A stretch of 64,000 bases of DNA from Colius striatus. Taxonomy: Eukaryota; Chordata; Aves; Coliiformes; Coliidae. Numbering within the stretch: the stretch's first letter is position 1; every line of letters begins with the position of its first letter. Shown here piece after piece: positions 25,215 through 36,800 of this stretch. The position numbers were made by a program, and so were the translations under genes. The stretch covers positions 7,428,669-7,492,668 of the forward strand of contig NC_084790.1 in NCBI RefSeq assembly GCF_028858725.1, written 5' to 3'. Under the pieces are notes generated by a model that made no database searches, had not been told where the DNA came from, and worked only from the letters and a program-made list of their open reading frames with translations.

Positions 25215-26569
25215 CAAACCACCATCATGAAGTTTCAAACAGGCAAACAGTCCATGGAGTCTGGAGATGCCTTTGGTGGGAAGACGTAAGACTCCAGCAC
25301 CACACAGACATGTGCTGTGGCTGGGTCTTGAACATGGACTTCAGGCTGGGAGAATTCAGTTCTTCCTTGTTGGTAGTGCTCTTGGTTAATTTCTCAGCAT
25401 TGCTTGCTACAGCCTTCCTGTGTTTTAAAACCCTGAGGGCTGCTTTGATCATCTGTCCAGACTTCCCATATAACACGATTCAGCATTTGTGGCTAAACAC
25501 AGGAAACAACTTTCAGCAATTGACCCTAACCTGTGTTTTGACGTGGATCAAATCTGCTGAAATGGAGACAAAAGCTGACATTTTGTTGCCTGTCCACCAC
25601 TTGGAAAATTTTAATGATATAATTCCCCTCACATTTTTATCAGCACAGCAGATAAGTGGCATGCATGCCTATGGTTGTCTAAAAGCAGTGAAAGCAAATG
25701 CATGTGGAAGATTCTGAAATAAAAAGTCTTTTGAGAGAAATCAGTCTACAGTGTTATGCAGAACAAGGATTCAACTAGTACAAAATTGTGTAGTTGCAGG
25801 TATTTTCTCCTTTTTCCTTGACCAGTTTCAGTCGTCATTGAAGTCAAAATCAAAGGTAAAAAAATAATTAATTCTTGCAAACCCTTGAACTATCTGGCTC
25901 TGCTAGTCTGAGGCTGCACATCTCTGCTTGAGCTTGAGGAGGATGCTGTCAGCAAATGTTTTAATACAGGTCTTATTTGCTGTGTCATTTAATCACATTT
26001 GCAAATGATCATCTTATCACCTGCCTCTGGCAGTTTTAGCTCTGAATGAAAAGCACTTGCAAAATGTCTTCAGCCTTCCACCCTAGCATCTTCCAGGGCT
26101 TTCCTGTTTGTTTGAGGAGCATCCCTTGAGATGCTCAGGAGGCAGTCTTCCTTATTTTGACTGTGATCCCAGTCAGAAGATACAGATGTGCTCACAGGAG
26201 CCATCAGACCTCTGGAAAGCCTCCTAAAATGAGGCAGGAAGTCAGAATTACCTAAAAGGCTCAGCAAAGGAAAGACTCAGACGACTTCTCTGGTTTTGTG
26301 GATTTAGAGCCTGGACTTGGACATTCACATGCACAGAACCCTCGAAAATGTTCATGCCATGGACCTGGGGTACAAAAGCCCTTGCACCTCTGTCTGCCAC
26401 TGGCTGGAGTACAGAGCTCATCCTTAGCTCCATATTGCAGGAGCATGGGGCTCAAGTGAGAGGGTTGACAGTTTTAGATGGGCTTTCAGTGCACTCACAA
26501 AATGTTTCAGACATTTCTGAGAGCAGGACACTGTCTGGGTCAACATAAGTCTGTGGACTTTCTCTTCAC
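25215..26569 (-). other. FAM81B: FAM81B intron, unremarkable
   Basis: It contains a 173-codon plus-strand open frame (25196-25717) and several shorter minus frames (26070-26267, 26248-26455). None shows a recognisable domain or FAM81-like sequence. Confidence 0.5.
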
Positions 26570-26719
26570 GCATTCATGAACACCACCAGAGCCAGCAGGT
26601 TGATGAACTGGGGCTGATTTCCCAGGGAAAAGTCCGATTTCAGATCCAGGAGGAATGACTTTTGTTTTTGTTCAACTGAATCCTCTGATATGTCGAGGAT
26701 GCCATCAGGGTTGGCCATA
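26570..26719 (-). CDS. FAM81B: Probable first coding exon of FAM81B
   Basis: This is a 150-bp minus-strand segment flanked by a TCCTCACAG acceptor (ending 26720) and a GTGAAG donor (starting 26569). An ATG lies one base into the exon (26718-26716). It opens MANPDGILDISEDSVEQ, has an acidic N-terminus, and ends LLALVVFMN plus two bases GC. Those two bases join with the single leading G of exon 16558-16801 to give Ala, so the frame runs straight into the recognised FAM81B coding sequence. The support is therefore splice sites plus exact phase match plus position. It has no obvious similarity to the human FAM81B N-terminus, which differs in length and is itself poorly conserved. An acceptor before the ATG implies at least one 5' non-coding exon further right. 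It could instead be an unrelated or unspliced open frame. Confidence 0.5.
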
Positions 26720-28129
26720 CTGTGAGGAAGAGAGGTGCAGCTTTTCAGTCTGTGTCTGTCATGCAAACAAGCAGTGAGACTCTCAGTTCCTGAGGCTGCC
26801 AGCCCCACAAAAGCACAGCAGCAAAAGTTTTTACTAGATAGAGCAAACAGGCAAAACGTGTTGGCTGTCACCAGACAAGGCATATCAAAGAGGAAAGTAT
26901 CCAGACTGGTGAAGCTGGCAAATATTCATGGTTTAAAGTGACAGACACCAGGAAGAATTCTATTTTCAGTGATTCAGAAACAGCTTTGTCAAAACCAGTA
27001 TGTTTGCATCAGTGTCATCCAAAAGTACACTTTCGAGCCCATAAATTTCTAGACTGGCTTCAATATTGAAAAAAACTTACTAAATATAGATGTTTAGTAA
27101 GAGTTAGACTGAATAACAAACATTTTCCTAACATTGTTAATGATAAATCTGAGTAAATAACCACAAAATACTTCTGTCTGTCTGTATGACATTGTATGCA
27201 CTGCACCATAAATTACGAATGCATAAATTGACCTTGGTAGTAGACATGGTTATGGTTCTGTAAGAGCAGCACTGCTAAGTGCTTCTGGAATTCAAACATC
27301 TGAGCTGGTGCTACATGTGTAGTACCTGCTTAAGCAACAGCAGTTTCATGCATAAGCTTCTTAGTTGGGGAAAAAAAAAACCAAAAGTGAAGAGAATAAC
27401 AGAACTGCAGCCTGGGGCTTCTTGTATAAACACCACTCTAGTGCCACAACAGCACCGAATACTCCCTTCAACAGGAGCAACTGAAAGCCTCAGGAAAGCC
27501 ACAGACTTTCTGCTTCACCCTGAAACACATAGTTTCCTTTCCTTTTGTCTTTTGACAAACTTCAGGTAATCGCAGACAGATAGAGCTCCAGACACAATCG
27601 TCAAGGAAACAAAGGTCATGCACAAACGGCACCAGACCCCACTCTCCCTGCAGCCAGCCCCCGCTTCTCAGGTTTGCTGGGCAGACCAGAAAAACAGCCC
27701 ACAAACCACAGACACGCCTGCTGCTAACCTCCAAAAATCCTGTCCCGTGAGAGCAGGCAAAGCATGTTAAATTAAAGTAAGATCTGCATAGAACTTGCCT
27801 CCTTAGCATGTTGCAGCGGAAGGAGCTGGGCAATGGGGGAAGCAGGTCCCTGGTCGATGCGGACTGCTGCTGCCAAGAGGTTTGTGTTTGCTCCTGTCTC
27901 CAGGAAACGCTGGTGCCTGCACTGAGGAGGAAGTGTGCTGAGGATTAATAGCTGTGTTTCTCTTGCATAACCCATTCAAAGTGCAGTGAGTCATGATCAC
28001 TCATCCTCATCCAGCAAAGGGTCATGGGGCCAAGGAGCTACTGCTCCCGTAGACTGGCTGTGTAGGGGGACAGCTCCCTGGCAGCACTGCTTAGGCTGCT
28101 CTCTGCTGGGACTTGGCCCCAGCTCAGGA
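26720..28129 (-). other. Region upstream of FAM81B coding exon; candidate promoter/5' UTR zone
   Basis: The 5' untranslated exon and promoter of FAM81B should lie in or beyond this stretch. The part at 27600-27970 is more GC-rich than its surroundings and holds an X-box-like site. No 5' exon could be fixed, although a GTAAGT donor-like site occurs on the minus strand at about 27080. The plus open frames (27279-27569, 27986-28255) show no domain. Confidence 0.4.
27896..27908. promoter_or_regulatory. Candidate RFX X-box
   Basis: The sequence GTCTCCAGGAAAC fits the imperfect inverted X-box pattern GTNNYY, spacer, RRNAAC with a 1-bp spacer. It lies about 1.2 kb upstream of the probable first coding exon of FAM81B. 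RFX factors drive ciliary and sperm-flagellum genes through such sites. I recall FAM81B transcripts being enriched in ciliated tissue and testis. A 13-bp degenerate motif occurs by chance often enough that this remains a suggestion. Confidence 0.3.
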
Positions 28130-28786
28130 TGGGTGTGGGGGACTGGTCAACAGCAGCTGAACATGACCATGAACAGTGTGCTCAGGTGGCCAAGATGGCC
28201 AATGGCATCCTGGTTTATACCCATACTAGTCTGGCCACCAGGACCAGGGCAGTGATTATGTACTGAGCACTGGTGAGGCTGCACCCTCAAGTGCTGTGTT
28301 CAGTGTTGGGCTCCTCATTCCAAGAGGGACACTGAGGGGCTGGAGTTTGTCCAGAGTTGGGCACCAAAGCCGGGGCAGGATCTGGAGCACAAGTCTGATG
28401 GGGAGCAGCTGATGCACCTGGAAGTGTTCAACCTGGAGAAAAGGAGGCAGAGGGGAGACTTTCTCACTTTTGGCAACCCTCTGAGGGGAGGTTGTGGTGA
28501 GGTGGATGTTGGTCTCTTCTAAGTAACAAGTGACAGGACAAGAGGAAATTGACTCAAGTTGTGCCAGGGGAGGTTTGGATTGGAGATTTGGAAGAGCTTT
28601 TTCTCTGAGTGTTGTTGGACAGCACAAGCTGGTCAGGGTTGTGGTGGAGTCTCCATCCCTGGAGATATTAGAGGAACTATGTAGATGAGGTGCTGAGGGA
28701 CATGGTTTAGTGGTGTACTTGGCACTATTAGGTGAGGAGTTGGACTCAATTTTAAAGGTCTTTTCCAACCAAAATGATTCTATGTA
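28130..28786 (+). mobile_element. CR1 LINE 3' fragment
   Basis: It begins around GGTCAACAGCAGCTGAACAT and passes through GTGCTCAGGTGGCCAAGATG, a GACAAGAGGAAATTGACTCA block and GGTTTAGTGGTGTACTTGGC. It ends with CCAACCAAAATGATTCTATG. It is decayed and 5'-truncated, and closely resembles the copies at 12330-13178 and 13955-14621 in structure. Confidence 0.9.
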
Positions 28787-31551
28787 AGGTCAGGGCGGTA
28801 CATATATGGTGCATGTTGTCATCAGTATCTGAATGTACAGAGAGAGACAAGACATGAATGGAGATAAGAATGTGTGAATGACCAGGGAATAGCATTTGAC
28901 AGCCCTCTCTGTATCAGTGAAGTCTCCTAAAGTTTTTCTTGTGTTACACAGAGTGGATGTGCAGGGGGCAACACAGAGCCGACCATACCAAGATGCAAAC
29001 CGCAGCATGACAGTCCCTTCCATTTTGTTGATGCTTCTGCAAATAGAAAATGACTGTGATTTTCTACAAACATGTGTCAAAAGCAAGGACTGAATATGGA
29101 AGAGAACTAAAAGGCTCTTAAGGAAATATTGCTAAACATAGGCAATATTTTAGCTCAAGAAAATGGTCTGCAAATCAATTTAAATTCTTCTGTGGCACTT
29201 TAGAGATAAAGCGACATATAGTAACAGCTGGATGACTCCATTAAGGCAATGAAAACACTCCACAGCCAAACATCTGGGCATCCCTTCTCAGCTCTTCTTT
29301 GCAAAAATGACCTGTGAAACCCTCTGAAGGTGGCATTTGGAAGTTCAGCAGCACTGAATGATAGAAATCCTATCCCATAGCACCCATTGTGGAAAGATGG
29401 TGTGACTGTTAGCCTTCTGACTGGAATAAACCTGCCCTGAGACTCCTCTGGAGGTGGCACAACCCTGGGCAATGTCATAGCACTTGTCTCAGAGGACGGA
29501 TGACATTTTGCCATTAATTTGGATAGAGAGGAACCAAGTCCAAAATCCTCTGCAAGTGACTGCTTCAGATTTACCCCTGTGCCCTATCTGTTCCCCAAGC
29601 ATCTGTACAAAATATAACCTTTGAAGATGGCCAGAAGAGGAACTTCATATATACTGTGTCAGTTGCTAATGGAAAGGAACACTCTAGAATTAAGGATATT
29701 GCCTAATTTACCAAGCAAACTGAAGTCTAGCTTTTACGAGAAGCTCTGATTCTTTGAGTACAAAAGCTTCCAAGGAGAGTTTGTGAATACAAAACAAGAC
29801 TTAAAAAAAGGAACTTATCACATTTATATGTAATATGTTAAATAAGGAGTTAAAATTATTTATGTACATTTTCCAATACATACTTTAAGACTCTCTGTTG
29901 CACCTCTGCAGCTAACAGAAAGTTTACGCTACCTGTCAGGCAGAAGGTGGATATAGAGACAGAAGTCCTGAAATATATTTCGTCATGGTCCTCATACATA
30001 TATATGTGTTTCTTTCACAGTAACAGTGCCATGCAGAAGCATAACAAACTAGTGGTCAGTAGTGAGATGATAAGGTTGAGATGAGGAAGACCTTGAGAAT
30101 AATCATCATAAAAATTAAGAGTTAAAGCACAAGTTTTTCCTGAGGAGTCAGACATAATTTCTTTCTTTGTTTCTTATAAAAGGAAGAAGTGTTTCGTTTT
30201 GTTTTTTTTTTTTTAATTTATTCTTTTTTCTCTACCCATGGAGAAAATTTGAGCTGTGTTTCCAGCCCCAAATAACTCTAGTTTGGTGGCAAACAGAACC
30301 CAGTGAAAAGTATTGCAAAGAGAATCTGAAATCTAGCCAAAGCCAATATTGCTCTTGTTGAAGGGAATCCATAGAGAAGACAAAATAATTGAATATTGAT
30401 ATAAAATGGGGCAATAGCAACTGTATTCTGAACTTTTATCAGGGAATATTTTTTTATCAGGTGAATGACACTGATTTGAGCTTTCTGGAATATGCCCTCA
30501 ACTTGTTGCCATCCTAATGGATCCCATTGGTTTTTGACAGCATTTGCAACAAAACAGAGAGAAGTCATAATCATGAAATCCTAACTGCCAGAGTATAAGA
30601 AAAACTTGAAGTAAGAACTAAGCTTTAAGTTACATTGGAAAATCTTCTTTTCCAATATAAAGAGTAATATCTCCTAAGTTACTTCTAAGTAGTTATAGTA
30701 AGTATTTAAAGGTATCATTTTTGTTACTTATTAAAACATATTGATATACCATCTTTTTTAAAAAAGGATAAATCCAGACTTGTAGAGCATTGAATGTAGA
30801 GATTTTTTTTTTATATAGCCCCTCCCAAGAGAAGGAATGTACTTGTAACAGATAGTGCTATGGACTTACTTTAAATTCATTTGCACTGGAAAATATTTCA
30901 GTACTGTAGTGTCATCCACCAACATCTGGATATTAGAGTAAATATTACTGAGGTGAGATGAGATAAGATGAGATGAGATGAGATGAGATGAGATGAGATG
31001 AGATGAGATGAGATGAGATGATGAGATGAGATGAGAGAACAATCTATCCTAAAGCAGATAGAATAGAAGACAATAGGGTAGAGTAATTGTTTTCTTAAGT
31101 TAGTGACTGGGTTTTAGGCATCTGGTAAGTGGAGCAGCACTCAAACTGCTAGTCTCAGTGGATTGGGCCTCATGGTCCCTGCAGAGCAGCTGCTGGCACT
31201 GATATTTGAAAGATGTAACAAGAGGTCCCTCTCTGCCCAACCAGGGACAGCACCTCTGGGGCTGCAGGTCCAGTAAATCAGCTTGTGTTGCAGTCTGCCA
31301 CTGGCACCCTCAAGTCTTCTAAATCTTCACCCAAACCCTTGGTTGCATCTCAAGATGTTTCTGCTCACATCTTTTTGGTCAGTTGGAAGGAACAGAAGGA
31401 CATGTGGAAATACACCATGATGTGTTTCAGCAGTATTACACTACACCAAAGACGTTTATAAGAGTTTACAAGGGTTTATAAGAGTCTAGTGAAGGTTTAG
31501 GTTTGTTGTTGGCCCGTTGGCATCCAATGCTGCCTGAGGAGACTGCCGAAT
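28787..31551. other. Intergenic spacer with AGATG array
   Basis: AT-rich sequence without recognised genes. It contains the pentanucleotide array at 30954-31036 and poly-T runs near 30202 and 30805. Open frames (28790-29086, 29200-29514, 30278-30574) have no domain. Confidence 0.5.
30954..31036. repeat. (AGATG)n pentanucleotide microsatellite
   Basis: About 16 units of AGATG in tandem, with one early variant unit (AGATA) and one register shift near 31018-31023. It is long and nearly pure, so probably length-polymorphic. Confidence 0.95.
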
Positions 31552-31667
31552 TTTTATAGAAACATAAAATAATGTGGTTTAGGAAGAAAAAGATCTTCTG
31601 ATTCCCAATCCCTGCCATGGACAGGGAGATCCTCCACTAGGTCAGGTTGCTCCAAGTGCATCCTCTC
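31552..31667 (-). mobile_element. Short CR1 3' fragment, minus strand
   Basis: It shows reverse-complement CR1 landmarks: ATAGAAACATAAAATAATG, a CCCAATCCCTGCCATGGACA block and GGTCAGGTTGCTCCAAGTGC. It is diverged and truncated. Confidence 0.75.
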
Positions 31668-32849
31668 TGGTCTACTTATGCCAGGGCCTCATATCCCCAA
31701 ATGACAGTAAGATGAAGGGTGGTGTACATGCTGCCAAAGACAAGTTGCATTTTGAGACAGATGGGCTCCCACATATCTTGTACCTCAGAAAACTCTCTGA
31801 GGACCTGGCAGAGCTGCTGGATAATGTGTTTCTGAAGGCAGCCCCTGCATGACAGGCTCCAGTGAGCTATGTTTAGCGTGGGGATGAGCAGATGGGCTTT
31901 TTGCATGGTGTGTGTGCAGCCTGGGCTCCTTTGGAGTGAAAATAATGCCTACTTCGTCTAGACAGGGTTTAAATGGAGACAGGGAGGATTCTCATGGAAG
32001 ACCTGTTTGGCTTTTCCCATGCCAGGTTTTCATTGGTAGTGTACCCCTCTAACAGGAAGGTAAACTGCTCCAAAATCAGGTCTCTTGGATGTTGTTCCTT
32101 TATTGCAACTTTTCTCATTCATGCCCCTGTGTTCTACATTGATAGTACTGTCTGCTTCTGTGTGAGGAGTCCTGAGCTTGTATCTTTGTTTTTAATCTCT
32201 CCAGTTATTAGGACTTATTTTGCAATTTTATTTTGATGTAATTATTAATGTAATTATTAATGCAGATTCTTCCTGTGCAAATAGTTCAGTAAGCTACAAA
32301 GTCAGCAAGAGGAAAAATAAAAATACACTTTTCTAATATTCATTGCAGTCATGACCTATATAAATTTATCAGCTAAATCCTTCGCCTGCGTCTTAAAAAA
32401 GCTTTTATTCATGAAGTTGGAAGATTTGAGTAGTAAAACAAGGAACAGTCCAGAAAAGCATAAACATGTAGCCTGTAGTTGCTGAAGAGATTGAGACAGG
32501 AGTTAAAAAGCTTACAGATACTTACTTTTTATTATTATTATTTCTGGAGTCAAATGGATTACTTACATCTGAATAGAACCAGGCTTTCAACAGCTTCAAA
32601 GGGAGGCATTATATCTGGCTTTAGTTGGGAGCAGCTTGTTACTGCTGCTACTCTGTGAACTCGGACTTGATGGCTGGTGTTTTTTCACATTCCAAATGCA
32701 ATTAAAATCATAGGTGCTTTAATTTCGTTGTAAAATCTGGTAGTTCTTACTTCTGTGAGCAAGAATCATGACATCTTCTTATAACTGAATATGCTGAGCT
32801 AGAAAGACATATGTAGCAACATCATGATTTTGACCCAATTGTCAATGAA
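31668..32849. other. Intergenic spacer, unremarkable
   Basis: No gene or repeat family is recognised. A short direct duplication TAATTATTAATG occurs twice at about 32239-32262. Confidence 0.5.
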
Positions 32850-33888
32850 GCACCACACAGTCTCTCTCACACAGTCTCCCACTCACCTCTACCCCCCATC
32901 GACCCCCACCTTCCTTTGAATGACAGAGGCCCCAGTAAGATGGGAGGAAAAAAGATAACCAAGGACATTGTGGATTGAGACAAGGGCAGGGAGGGCTCAC
33001 TGCCTATTAACGTACTCCACTACTTGACTTAGAAGAAAGCAAGAACAATTTATTCTACTACCTACTAGAAACAGAACAGATAGAAATCAAAACCAGAGCA
33101 AGATGATTAAAAAAAAAATACAACCAGCACTTCAAGATCTCCTTCCCCCACCTCTCCCTTCTTCCCAGGCTCAGCTCACTGCTCCCGATATCTCTACCTT
33201 CCCACCTTCAATGGTGCAGGGGGACAAGGAATGGGGGATGTGGTCAGTCTCTCACAGATGGTCTCTGCTGCATCCTTCTTTTCAGACAAGGATGACTCCT
33301 CACATTCTTCCTCAGTTTCAAGGCAGACTCTCTCTCATGGGATACAATCCTTAATGAACCTCACTGGCATGAGTCCTTCCCAAGGGCTGCAGTTCCTCAC
33401 AGGCTCCTCCAGTGTTGGACTCCTCTGCAGCAACAGCATTCCAGGCACCTTCTGCTGCAGAGCTGCCGTCCCACAAATTCATGGCCTCCTCTGAGTGCAC
33501 ACACCACTCCTGGTGTGGAGTGCTCCATCAGCTGTCAACAAACTCCAGCTTCACCACTCCTCTTCTTGGGTTGAAGAGTACAGCTGCAATCTCACCATGG
33601 GGTGCGGGAGAGTCTCTGCTGCAGCACACCTCCTCCTCTCTTCACTCACTGACCTTGGAGTCCACATGGTGGTTTCTCTCTCATCCAACTCCTTCCACCA
33701 CCTCACAGAAAAGAACTCTTCTCTTATGATTTCTTCTTAAAAAGTGACTGTGGAGGTGCCCAATTGGCTCAGCCCCAGAGATGGATCTGACTCAGAGCTA
33801 GGGAAAGTTTTGAACAACTTCTTGTGGGAGCCATCTTTACAGCCCCTTCCCTCTTACCAGAAATGGCTCCATACAAAACCATGACATG
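32850..33888. mobile_element. LTR-type endogenous retroelement remnant (probable solo LTR)
   Basis: The ordered blocks GACAAGGGCAGGGAGGGCTC, CTCCCTTCTTCCCAGGCTCA, GACAAGGAATGGGGGATGTG, ATGAGTCCTTCCCAAGGGC, GCAGTTCCTCACAGGCTCC and CCCAATTGGCTCAGCCCCAG match, from memory, a common long bird repeat of the endogenous-retrovirus LTR type. No gag, pol or env coding sequence adjoins it, so it is probably a solo LTR or a fragment. Its C/T-rich plus-strand open frames (33103-33354, 33412-33729 and others) are by-products. The exact subfamily, ends and orientation were not determined. Confidence 0.6.
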
Positions 33889-36800
33889 CAAGAATACAAA
33901 AGTGGAGACTGTCAATGAAAGCAAAGATGTATCCCAGTGGAGTGTATATGGGTGTATACAGATTCAAATAGTGTAACCTTCAAAAATTTAAAGCACTGAG
34001 CACTTGACAATCCAGCTCATTTTATGTTCACCATCTGTAAGACAAAGGTAGTGTGGTAACACAGCTATTCCAATGCATCAGACTACTAGGCCTACTGTGA
34101 TGTGCTGTTTTCCTGTTTTTTATTTGCTGAGTGACTAGAGAGTTATTCTAATTAGATTTTATGGAAGGTTGCTATCTCCACATAAGTAGTAAATGTTGTT
34201 TCAATTATCTTAGCTAGGTATGTGGTCATCATGTGTTTCAATGATGAGCACAGCAGAATATTTGTTAAATTCAGTGAATCAAATAAAATACACAATCATA
34301 CCTAACACAGAGCAATACTTAAATAAAAACCACTACAAAAGAAACTTGCAAGAATATAACTTTTATCCCACAACTAATTATAGACTCATGTTGCATGTGA
34401 AACAACAAAGTCTAAGTACAGCGATACACTGTACTTAGTACAGCCATAGTGTCCCTGAGCAACTTAAACTCTGCTTGTTCTTTTCTTGTTTGGTAGGAAT
34501 AAGAGACATTGTGTAAAAAAGTTAAGGAACTTGACTTCATAACTTTTTTTGTTGCACCTGATTCTTCTTAGGGAGATACTTTGCCTGAGGTTGGCTGCAT
34601 GCTACAGTTGGAGGAGGATAGTTTTGTAGTTAATCAGCACAGAGACACACCTGCACCACACAGAATTTTCCCCAGAACTATTGTCTTTTGCAGATATTAC
34701 CAATACAGCCTGCTCTGTTTCTCTCAATATAAAGGTCATGTAAATTCTCCTTCAAAGTAAGAAACATGAACAAGACTTATTTCCCAATGGAGTGAGCAGA
34801 GCTGCAAATTTAAAAATTTTGGTAGAAACATCAAATTGCTGAGTAAGCCCCTGCCTATCTTTAATATTTTTATGCTAATGAGAGAATATGTATTAAAAGA
34901 TGTAATAATGACTGATAAAAGTAACAATTTCAGGGATTAGTCAAGAAAAAGAGAAAAAATATCCACAGGACATACGTTAAGTGGTTTGAGGAGCTTTTAT
35001 TACTCTCTGATCAATAGTGTTGCATCTGCAGTAGATGGACAGAATAGTAATTTCTGCACTATGAGCTCTCAGAACTAAAATATCTTCTGCCTGCAACCCA
35101 AGGCAAAGTGATTGAAAAAAAAAAAATTTTGTAGAAAGAAAACTAAGTGTGCTCCCAATTATAATTTCTTCTTTCACTTGAACCTGGATTCTTTCTGTCT
35201 ACACTTTCAGCAGTATAGACTGTTATTTCTGCTACTATTACAGAAATTAGCATACTTTCCTATCTTTGTATGTCTCTCACAAAAAGAAAGGTGATGAAAA
35301 CTTCTTAATATTAGCAGATTTAATGCTGATGAAATAGAAAAAAAAAAAGTGGCAGCCAACCTCAGTTAATCCCAAAAGAGGAACAACTGCTGCAGCTATT
35401 ACTGGGATTATATACATGCAGCGGGGAGGGCACGTTTAGCTCAATGCTGTAAAAATCTCACAACAAAATAATCCCTATATTATCAGCAAAAGTGCTCCAT
35501 AATGAACATAGGAGCTCTGCATGTAAGATGTAATAAAAGTGCAATTTCACGTTAGGGACATAGAAATGTTGTTAAATAGACTGTTTTAAACATAGAGAAA
35601 GTTTGAATATGCAATTTGGTTGTTGCTAGTCCTGCGTAATTCAACCCACAGTGTATTTTTAATGATGATTTATCAGTCTCTATTTGTACGACTATGATAT
35701 TACCACTGGGCATATCAAACCAAAACTTTGAAGTCTGGCCAGGTAACTAAGACAAGTAACAGGGATGGCTAAGCAGCTCTAAAATAGGCCACCCTTCCCA
35801 TAATCTCCACTCTCATTCAAACTCATTTGTTGTTCTGGTTGATGCTTAGGAGTGGAAAATACTTTATGTAATGCAGCTCAGCACGGTGAGTTTAAGTCTT
35901 TCAAAAAACCCAATTTATTTATCACCCGTCTGCCCCTTGCTGGTCCTCACAGCAGGCAGCTGTAGGAGAGAGCAAGATCTGACCAGACGAGTCGTCACCA
36001 GCCACTGCAGCTAATGAATGGCTCCAGCTTTGAGACCGACTCCTGTTATATGAGGACACCTCTCCATTGAGATGTTGTCTGTGTACTTTAACTCAAGTAT
36101 TGGCTTACTTAGGCAGCTGATGGGTTTTATCCCTAGCATTTATTGTTAGAATGGTGTCACAATTATTTTGGACATTGCAGTGTTTACAGGGGTTGAAGCA
36201 GGGTCAGTTTTAGTGTGACCCCCACTGTTAGTCAACACTTATCTTTCAGTATTATTTCCCTGAGAGATTCAGCCAAAGCATGAGACAGCCTGTATAAACT
36301 CTAATGCAGAATGACTCTCTTGATAGCCATGGAGAAGAACAGTTAATGTAGTTTAAATCTTGGAGTAATACAAGTATGAAATCATCTCCACAGAGAGAGC
36401 AGACATAGAGTCATGTTCCTCTGAAGTGTCTTGAGACTCACAAAAAACATCAACATGAGCAAGCCTTTTTTTGTTAGTGGAGAAAGCAAGAGTTGGCTCA
36501 GAGCAATATATTTTGTAATGCATTCGAAGGAGGAATTTGGATTAGAGGTGATGGTAGAAATTAAATTATTTGGTTTGAATATTTTTCAGTAAACAAGTAT
36601 AGAATATTTTGTTGCCAAGAGAGTAACCCAAACTTGATGGAAACTGGCACAGAGTCCAGGATGAAAAAAAGAGCAAAGAAACATAAAAGCAGGGGAGCCT
36701 GGGAGCTTTGCCTAGGCACCACCAACACCAAATCAGTGAAAGCCACTGAAGAAAAGGGGAGCTTGCCCATTGACATCATGCTGCATGAAAGCAGAAGAAA

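Noticed and set aside
25196..25717. 173-codon plus-strand open frame
   Set aside because: It starts inside a CR1 tail, crosses unremarkable intron and shows no domain, promoter or splice structure.
30954..31036. Regular short repeats considered as a CRISPR-like array
   Set aside because: Units are 5 bp, contiguous and without spacers, in a vertebrate context. It is a microsatellite.
33103..33740. Ser/Pro-rich plus-strand open frames
   Set aside because: They fall in the C/T-rich part of the LTR-type repeat and overlap one another in different frames.
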